This document shows positions 57,219 to 64,000 of a stretch of DNA of 64,000 nt, one piece after another (the first letter of the stretch is position 1; each line of letters begins with the position of its first letter). The notes below the pieces were generated by a model. The model had not been told where the DNA came from and made no database searches. It saw only the letters and a list, made by a program, of their open reading frames with translations. The position numbers were made by a program, and so were the translations under genes. The stretch spans positions 47,848,095-47,912,094 of the forward strand of contig NC_050097.1 of assembly GCF_902167145.1 (NCBI RefSeq), read 5' to 3'. Origin of the DNA: Zea mays. Its lineage: Eukaryota > Streptophyta > Magnoliopsida > Poales > Poaceae.

Positions 57219-60200
57219 CTAAGGATAAAACTTCCTGAGGTGTTCTATATTCCAGGAGTTCCTAATTTCTGTGCCGTCCATCTGAGTGAGACGATATGAT
57301 CCTGGTCAAGTGACTTCTGCTACTATGAAGGGTCCTTCCCATAAGGGCGATAACTTGTGCCGTCCCTCCCCCGTTAGAATTCGGCGGAGGACGAGATCTC
57401 CTACTGAGAAGGATCGCTGTCGCACGGCCTTGTCGTGATAGCGCCTTAGAGTCTGCTGGTATCGTGCTGATTGGATTACTGCATTCAGCCGTTCTTCCTC
57501 GAGTACATCAATGTCCTCCATCCTAGTGGCTTCGGCTTCTGCTATGCTTTCGAAGATCAGCCTTGGCGCCCCGAACTTGAGATCGGCGGGTAACACTGCC
57601 TCTGACCCATAGACCATGAAGAAAGGAGTGTTTCCATGCAGAGCTCGGCTAGGCTGGGTTCTTAGGCTCCAGATGACATAGGGCAATTCCCTTATCCACT
57701 TTCCCACGAACTTTTCATTCTTATCGAAGACCTTCTTCCTGAGTGCCTCTAATATCATCCCGTTAGCTCGTTCAACCTGCCCGTTGGCTCTTGGGTGCGC
57801 TACAGAAGCATACTTGATCTGAATGCTTTTTTGCTCACAGAAATCGAAGAATTCTGAACTTGTGAAGTTGGATCCTAGGTCAGTTATGATGCTGTTTGGT
57901 ATCTCGAATCTGAATATTATGTCTTGTATGAATTCCACGGCCTTAGCTGAGGTTAAAGAAGCAATGGGTTTGAATTCTATCCATTTAGTGAATTTGTCGA
58001 TTGCTACCAGTACGTGAGTGTATCCTCCTTGAGCTTTCTTGAAAGGTCCAATCATATCCAGTCCCCAGCACGCGAAGGGCCAAGTCACTGGTATGCTCTG
58101 CAGTTGTTGTGCTGGTAGATGTTGTTGCTTTGACAAGTACTGGCAAGCTTCGCACCTCTGAACTAACTCGGCTGCGTCACTCTTCGCTGTTGGCCAATAG
58201 AATCCTGACCTGAAGACCTTCCCGACTAGTGTCTTGTACGCTGCGTGTATTCCACATTGCCCAGCATGGACCTCGTCCAGAAGTCGCTTCCCAGTAGATG
58301 AGAGAATGCACTTCATGAGGACGCCTGATGCACCCCGTCTGTATAATGTCTCCCCAATGAGTGTGTAGTGAGCCGACTGTCTGGCGATACGCTCGGCTGC
58401 ATTTTTGTCATCTGGTTCCTCTTCATTCTTTATATACCTGATGATTGGCCTTCTCCAGTCATCAGAGTCTGACTCTGGTTGATTCACAATATTACACTCT
58501 TCTGCTCGATCCATTGAGATGCTCGGCTGTAGTATTTCTTGTACAAAGACTCCAGGTGGGACCTGAGTTCGACTGGATCCTAGCTTGGACAATACATTGG
58601 CTGCCGTGTTCCGATCTCTTTCTACATGATGAAATTCCAGACCCTCAAATTTATCTTCTAGTTTTCGGACGGCGGTGCAGTACTTTCCCATTGAATCGCT
58701 TGAACAATCCCATTCTTTGTTTATCTGGCTTATGACTACCAGAGAGTCTCCGTACACCATCAGTCTCTTGATGCCCAACGATATGGTGACGTTCAATCCA
58801 TGGATCAGAGCTTCATACTCGGCTGCATTGTTGGAGGCTGGAAACAGCAACTGGAGGGCATATTTGAGGTGCTCGCCTCCAGGTGCGGTGAAGAGAATTC
58901 CTGCTCCTGCTCCATGCAGCTTCAGCGAGCCATCAAAATACATTCGCCATACTTCCGCAGTCTCTGGGTTATCTGGTACTTGTTGTTCAGTCCACTCTGA
59001 TACGAAGTCAACCAATGCTTGAGTTTTGATGGCAGTGCGAGGTCGAAATTCGATGTCATGAGATCCCAGTTCACAGGCCCACTTGGCTATTCGGCCAATG
59101 GCTTCCTTGTTGTGAAGAATATCCCCTATTGGAAAACCAGTGACTACTATGACTTTGTGGTCGTCAAAGTAGTGACGTAGCTTGCGGGCAGTTAGAAGTA
59201 CTGCATATAATAGCTTCTGAACTTGAGGATACTTTTTATTCGAGGGACCCAGAACTTCACTGATGAAGTAAACGAGATGTTGCACTGGGTAGGCATGTCC
59301 TTCTTCTGCTCGCTCGACTACCAACGTGGTGCTTACCACGTGAGTCGTGCAAGAGATATACAGCAGCAGATCTTCAGCGGGTTGAGTTGACGTGGCTCAC
59401 CGTGGCGGCTTCAGTACTGGTGGTGTTGTCAAGAATTTTTTCAGTGCATCTAGAGCTTCCTGTGCTTCTGAGGTCCACTGAAACTTATCCACTTTCTTGA
59501 GTAGCTTGTAAAATGGTAAACCTTTTTCTCCCAGCCTGGATATAAATCTGCTCAGAGCTGCCATACATCCAGTAAGTCGCTGAACCTTCTTTTGTGATCG
59601 TGGTGCTTCCATTTTCATGATAGCTTCAATCTTATCCGGATTAGCCTCAATTCCCCGGTGGCTGACAATAAATCCGAGTAACTTTCCTGCTGGTACCCCA
59701 AAAACACATTTTTCGGGATTAAGCTTCCATCGGTACCGCCGTAGACTGTTGAAAACCAGCTGTAAGTCTTCAATGAAGTTTTCCGAGTTCTCCGTTTTGA
59801 TTACCACATCATCTACGTAAGCTTCCACACGCTTGCCCCAGTGATCGACTAAGCATGTTTGAATGGCTCTCTGATAAGTCACTCCAGCGTTTTTGAGGCC
59901 AAACAACATGGAGGTGTAACAGAAAGCACCAAACGGAGTGATGAACGCTGTTTTTTCCTCGTCTTCCTTCGCCAAGCTAATCTGATGGTATCCGGAATAG
60001 CAATCCAGGAAAGATAGCACAGAACATCCAGCGGTGGAGTCTACCACCTGATCTATCCTTGGGAGCCCGAAGGGATCCTTTGGACAATATTTGTTGAGAT
60101 CAGTATAGTCGACGCACATGCGCCAATCCACTTTATTCTTTTTGAGTACAAGAATAGGGTTGGCTAACCACTCGGGGTGTAAGACCTCTCTAATAAATCC

Positions 60201-63200
60201 AGCCGCGACCAAGCGAGCTAGCTCGGCGCGAATGGCCTCTCTCTTGTCGGGCGTGAAACGACGTAGTTTTTGCCGGATCGGCCTTGCCTGGGAATAGACC
60301 TTCAGTTTGTGCTCGGCCAGTTCTCTTGGGACTCCCGACATATCCGCAGGCTGCCATGCGAATACGTCTCGGTTATCTTGCAAAAACTGGACGAGCGCGT
60401 CTTCCTATTTGTCGTCCAGGCTGGAGCTGATGATGGCAGTCTTGCGTTCATCAGCGAACCCCAGGTTGATCCTTTTAGTTTCTTCAGTCGGCCGCATAGA
60501 GGTCGCAGCCTGAGCTTCATTCGCCGGTGCTGCAAGGTCCTCCTTAGGCTTAGAGTTCGCCTGTGTTGAAGAAGTTGTCGACGGCTTGGTGGTGAGGGCC
60601 GCTTGGATGGCCACTCGGAAACACTCTGCGGCGCCTTGGAAGTCAGCGCGCACAGTTATGATTCCTTGTGGTCCTGGCATCTTCAGTATCATGTACGTGT
60701 AATGCGGAATGGCCATGAATTTTGCCAATCCCGGCCTCCTGATGATGGCGTTGTACCCGCAGTCGAAGTTCGCCACTTCGAACCTCAGGAACTCGGTTCT
60801 GTAGTTATCCGGAGTTCCGAAGGTGACGGGAATGTAGATGTGGCCCAGCGGGTATTCTCCTTCAGTCGGCACGATGCCGAAAAAAGGAGTGTCGGATTCG
60901 TGGAGCTCTTTGAGGTGAACTCCCAAGCCTTGGAGTGTCCGGGGGAAGGTGACGTTGATGCTGCTCCCCCCGTTCACTAACACCTTCTTCACCCTGCTCT
61001 CTCGGATCACCGGATCGACGAGGAGCGGGTATTTGCCTGGGTGGTCGAAGTTGAGCCATTGATCCGTCCGAGTGAAAGTGATCGGGCGCTCCGACCACTG
61101 GTATGGGGCGGGAGGACCGGTGGTCGCCACCAATATCTGGCGATCGTTGAGCTTTTGTTGTCTTCTATTCTCCTGCGATCTGTGTCCGCCGAAGATGACG
61201 TTGACCTCCCTGTCAACGTGAGGGAAAGCTCCTCCTCCTCCCTCCTCCTGCTGCTGGGGTTGTCGTGGTTCTTCTGGCCCTCCCCTCGGCGGAGGAGGAG
61301 GTAGAGGTTGGAAGGGTCGGCCGTGCCCGACGGAGTGCTTGAAATCCCGGCAGTTCCGAAGAGTGTGGCGCATGTCCTTGTGGTACGGGCACTGGGCGTC
61401 GAGGATGTCGTCCAGCGTGCGCTCGCCTCCGCGAGGTCCTCCTCGGGCGCGAGAGGCTGGTGGTCCGACGGCGTGTACTTCTTCGCGAGGTCTCTTCTCC
61501 CAGCGTTTGTCAGGTTGCTGGTTTGCGTCGCGTCGTGGTGCTGCCGGTGCGGGCTTCGCTCCTCCGATGAGGTTCTAGGCTCGCTCGTCGGCGGTGATGT
61601 AGAGGTCGGCTTCCCGGAACAGCTCCTTGGAGGTAGTCGGCGCCTTCTGCAATATGGCTCGGACGAAGGCCGAGTCATTGGATCCTCTGTAGTAGTCCTC
61701 GATCACGGCCGCCTCCGTGACCTCAGGGATATGATTTCTCATGGTCTGGAACCTTTTGAGGTATGACCGGAGAGTTTCGTCCCCCCGGCGCTTGATGGAT
61801 TTGAGGTCCCACGGTTGCGCCGGTTTGTCGGAGAGGGACTGAAAATTGGCGGTGAAGCGTCGACTAAAATCGCCCGAGTCATCGATGCAGTGTCGGGGTA
61901 GATGTCGCAGCCATTGCAGCGCGTCTTGCCCGAGGACAATGGGTAAGTACGCGGTCATCACGTCCTCGGACCCCCCGGCGGCCCGAGCAGCGGTGGTGTA
62001 GACGGCTAGCCAGCCCCCTGGATCCTGCTTAGGTTCATATTTATCGACATTGGATACCTTGAAGTTAGGGGGCCATTGGATGGCCCTAAGGCATGGAGTA
62101 AGAGCAGACACTCCACACGTGTCCTCCTGTCGTCGGGGATGATGTCTGTCCTGGGGAGGGGAGTAGTTGTTGTGGTTCCTCGATCGTCCCCGGGTAGTAC
62201 CGCCAGTTGAGGCCGTTGCCGACTCAGTTCTGGTGGCCTAGCTCCGAGCTGGGATGCCATGATCCCTGTCGTACTCCTCCCGGCGGCGGATCTCGTTCTC
62301 ATGCCGTCGTTCACGCGAAGCATTGATGGAGCTTCGCGTGTCCCGACGGCTGTTGATAGCGTGTCATAGATCGTTCGGCGGGTGAGCAAGCGGTAGAAAA
62401 TGGTTGGCCGCCTGAGTGAACAGTCATCGATAGCCCTCGGCGTCAGGAGTCCGAGGGAGTCCATCAGCTATCCGAGCTAGTACTCCTCCGACTTCACTCG
62501 GCGTGTTCATGGCTTGGGCGAAGTCGGGATTCAGGTTGCGCCCGAAGAGTGGATTCTCCCGGCGTTGCCTTGCATCTTGCTCGGCTTGTTCCTGAGCCCG
62601 GCGGCGATCACGTCGTCGGGAGTTCCTTCGTTCCCTGAAGACGCGTTCCTCCGGAGTTTCTCCTATCTCCGAGACCTCGTCCCGCGAAACAGGTTGCTCC
62701 GGATCCCGTTCTCCGGCCTCGTGGTGTCGCCGAATGTTTCGGCGCCGGTTTCTCCGTCGGCGGGATTCCCGCTGAGGTGGTTCTTCTCCGGGCGTGGTCG
62801 GCTCGTCGTCGGAGATGGGGGGCGACTCCACTCTTCCGATGAAGAGGACATCAGGGTAGAATGGTACGGCGGTCGTGACGATCTTTTTCCCTTTTTCCCA
62901 TTGAGGGCGGAGGAACGGAAAGAACAACTTGCTTTTCCCGACCTCTTTCTTCCTTGCGACCTGTGTCCATTCTTTCATCGGGGAAGTAGACAGTGGAGTT
63001 CTCCGGGTCAGCGGGCCCTCGGCCCCTGATTTTTTGAAGGCGATCTTTTTTCGGAGAGCTGGAGGTTGCGCTTCTCCGGTATTTTCGGAGTTTGTTGGAG
63101 GAGACTTCTTTTTCGGCGGATCTGCAATGCAGTGTAGAGTTCCCTCTTCATCTGCTATGGATGAGATTGTTCCAAAGCAGAATACGGATCCGGGACGGAG

Positions 63201-63230
63201 GGTGATCTTGCTGTGGAAGGTGACGGCCAT
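57219..63230 (-). pseudogene. gag-pol: Gag-pol polyprotein of element C, single frame with seven nonsense codons
   Basis: One unshifted frame of 2,004 codons runs from the ATG at 63230 (MAVTFHSKITLRPG) to the TAG at 57219. In order: an Arg/Glu-rich N-terminus, Retrotrans_gag domain (about 62090-61700), a CPYHKDMRHTLRNC zinc-knuckle region, protease, RT with YVDD at 59808-59819, RNase H, a second archaeal-like RNase H (RMYFDGSLKLHGAGAG, near 58930) typical of Tat elements, and integrase with catalytic D (58056), D (57879) and E (57771). Stops lie at 62424, 62364, 62238, 61575, 60405, 59397 and 57306 (lowest base of each). The protease reads VNGGSS where the family has a catalytic Asp, and the integrase TDNG motif reads TDLG. 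The element is inactive. Confidence 0.9.
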
Positions 63231-63256
63231 TGAGCTAGCTTGGATCGTCGACACAC

Positions 63257-63274
63257 CCCCTACCTGGCGCGCCA
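63257..63274 (-). other. Primer-binding site of element C
   Basis: The minus strand reads TGGCGCGCCAGGTAGGGG, two bases inside the 5' LTR. It differs from the initiator-Met type of the other elements. I do not assign the tRNA with confidence. Confidence 0.65.
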
Positions 63275-63276
63275 GC

Positions 63277-63890
63277 TGTCGGTGTTTTGGGTCCGACCGC
63301 ACACCCGGGGTTGCCCCTCAAGGTGTTTTTAGGAGTAGGACGGTGTCGCCGACTGTAGCTAAATGGTTTGTGCCTGATGCACGAGGAACAATGGACAATG
63401 CTTACAGGTTCGGGCCGCTTGGAAATGCGTAATACCCTACGTCCTGGTGAGTATGCTTTGCGTATGGAATACAAGGTTGCTCTCCAAAGCGTAGAGAGTG
63501 GAGGTGGATGGTAGAATAGTAATGGGGTTGATTGTTCTGAAGGGGTGCCCCCTAGGCCTTATATATCCGACCGTGAGGCAATACATGTGGATATGCACCT
63601 GAAAGATAGTGAACCGTTTTTGTCTATCTTCCTATGATTCTGCCGACTTATCCTTGCCTGGTTGCGTCGTTCAGGGCTCCAGTGCGGGAAAGTCGGATCT
63701 TCTGTTGCGGTTGCTTGCTCGACGCTGTGGGGCCGTCCGGGTTTGCGCCCACCCGGCCTTGTGTCGATCTGCTTTACTAGCCATTTCTCCCAGGCCCATG
63801 AAGGAGTGACCTCATGATTTATTGGGCCCTTGGGCCTTTCGTGAGGTCTTTTATCCTTCCAGTGGACCCGGGGGATATCTGTCCCCCATA
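63277..63890 (-). repeat. 5' LTR of element C (614 bp)
   Basis: It matches 49706-50319 with about 14 substitutions. Its outer terminus reads ..CCCCCATA where the other LTR has CCCCCACA. In element sense the terminal TG has become TA, so the 5' LTR end itself has mutated. The TSD GTTTC follows at 63891-63895. Confidence 0.93.
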
Positions 63891-63895
63891 GTTTC

Positions 63896-64000
63896 CTTCT
63901 CTGAAAGGGCTAGCCGTTGGTGCACCGGACATGTTATTATTCACGTCTTATCCACCGGACAGGTTACTATTCGTAGTCTTGTGTGGATTGGACATGTTAC
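63896..64000 (-). repeat. Remnant D: old Opie/Ji-like LTR (right part, to window end)
   Basis: This continues D after element C and its TSD. It shows GGTGCACCGGACATG and CACCGGACAGG motifs of the Opie-type U3. It runs off the window. Confidence 0.6.

Larger units (their letters stand above)
49706..63890 (-). mobile_element. Element C: Tat-lineage (Grande-like) Ty3/gypsy retrotransposon with antisense genes
   Basis: This 14,185-bp element has 614-bp LTRs at 49706 and 63277 and a perfect TSD GTTTC (49701-49705 and 63891-63895). Gag-pol reads on the minus strand from 63230 to 57219. The long stretch between pol and the 3' LTR carries two plus-strand genes and tandem repeat arrays. Pol order (protease, RT, RNase H, second RNase H, integrase), the large 3' spacer with antisense ORFs, LTR size and total size match the maize Grande family. 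The LTRs differ at about 14 of 614 sites (2.3%), so the insertion is near 0.9 million years old at 1.3e-8. Confidence 0.9.

Noticed and set aside
63277..63888. LTR of element C ending at 63888 (612 bp)
   Set aside because: Ending two bases later (63890) gives a perfect GTTTC TSD and equal 614-bp LTRs with one terminal substitution, so the longer limit was used.

Overview
The window is plant nuclear DNA, almost certainly from a grass of the maize group (Zea or a close Andropogoneae relative). The repeat families present (Opie/Ji-type Sireviruses, a Tekay/Prem1-type LTR, a Grande-like Tat element, a gene-capturing Helitron) are those of maize intergenic DNA, and the LTRs carry the CACCGGACTGTCCGGTG motif typical of maize retrotransposons. 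I found no ordinary single-copy gene, rRNA, tRNA or CRISPR array. All 64 kb is transposable elements inserted into one another, and most junctions can be placed to the base through target-site duplications (TSDs).

Layout. (B) 1-11530, minus strand: a non-autonomous Sirevirus with ~2.29 kb LTRs, one 513-aa gag-like ORF and no pol; its outer left edge lies outside the window. B sits in the RNase H region of (A), an older plus-strand Sirevirus seen only as two pol pieces (11531-11703, 47035-47238), its 3' non-coding region and its 3' LTR (47998-49346). A second insertion in the same pol is a solo LTR of ~3.3 kb (Tekay/Prem1-like, outer limits 11704-47034, TSD CCGCA). Into that solo LTR went an intact Opie-like Sirevirus (12426-21422, TSD CTTTA, LTRs nearly identical) and (E), a LARD-like Ty3/gypsy derivative (22725-45741, TSD TCGGG) with ~5.9 kb LTRs around only ~1.7 kb of non-coding internal DNA. 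The left LTR of E is split by a 9.56 kb Helitron (25089-34647, minus strand), and the right LTR preserves the empty site. The Helitron carries gene fragments (adenine phosphoribosyltransferase, a PRR37-type clock regulator, an S34-like mitochondrial ribosomal protein, and unidentified exons) and is itself hit by an 811-bp GGCC-rich hAT-type element (26419-27229, 8-bp TSD GACTCAGT).

On the right, A lies beside remnants (D) of an old minus-strand Opie/Ji-like LTR (49347-49705 and 63896-64000). D is split by (C), a 14.2 kb minus-strand Tat-lineage (Grande-like) gypsy element (49706-63890, TSD GTTTC, 614-bp LTRs). The gag-pol of C is one unbroken frame carrying seven nonsense codons. Its 3' half holds two genes on the opposite strand: a small acidic ORF, and a four-exon gene with a Transposase_28-like N-terminus and coiled-coil C-terminus. 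It also holds three repeat arrays.

The nest reaches six levels: D, A, solo LTR, E, Helitron, hAT. By-eye LTR divergence (Opie ~0.3%, B ~0.8%, E ~1%, C ~2.3%) agrees with the order implied by the nesting. Only the Opie-like element looks capable of encoding its own machinery.
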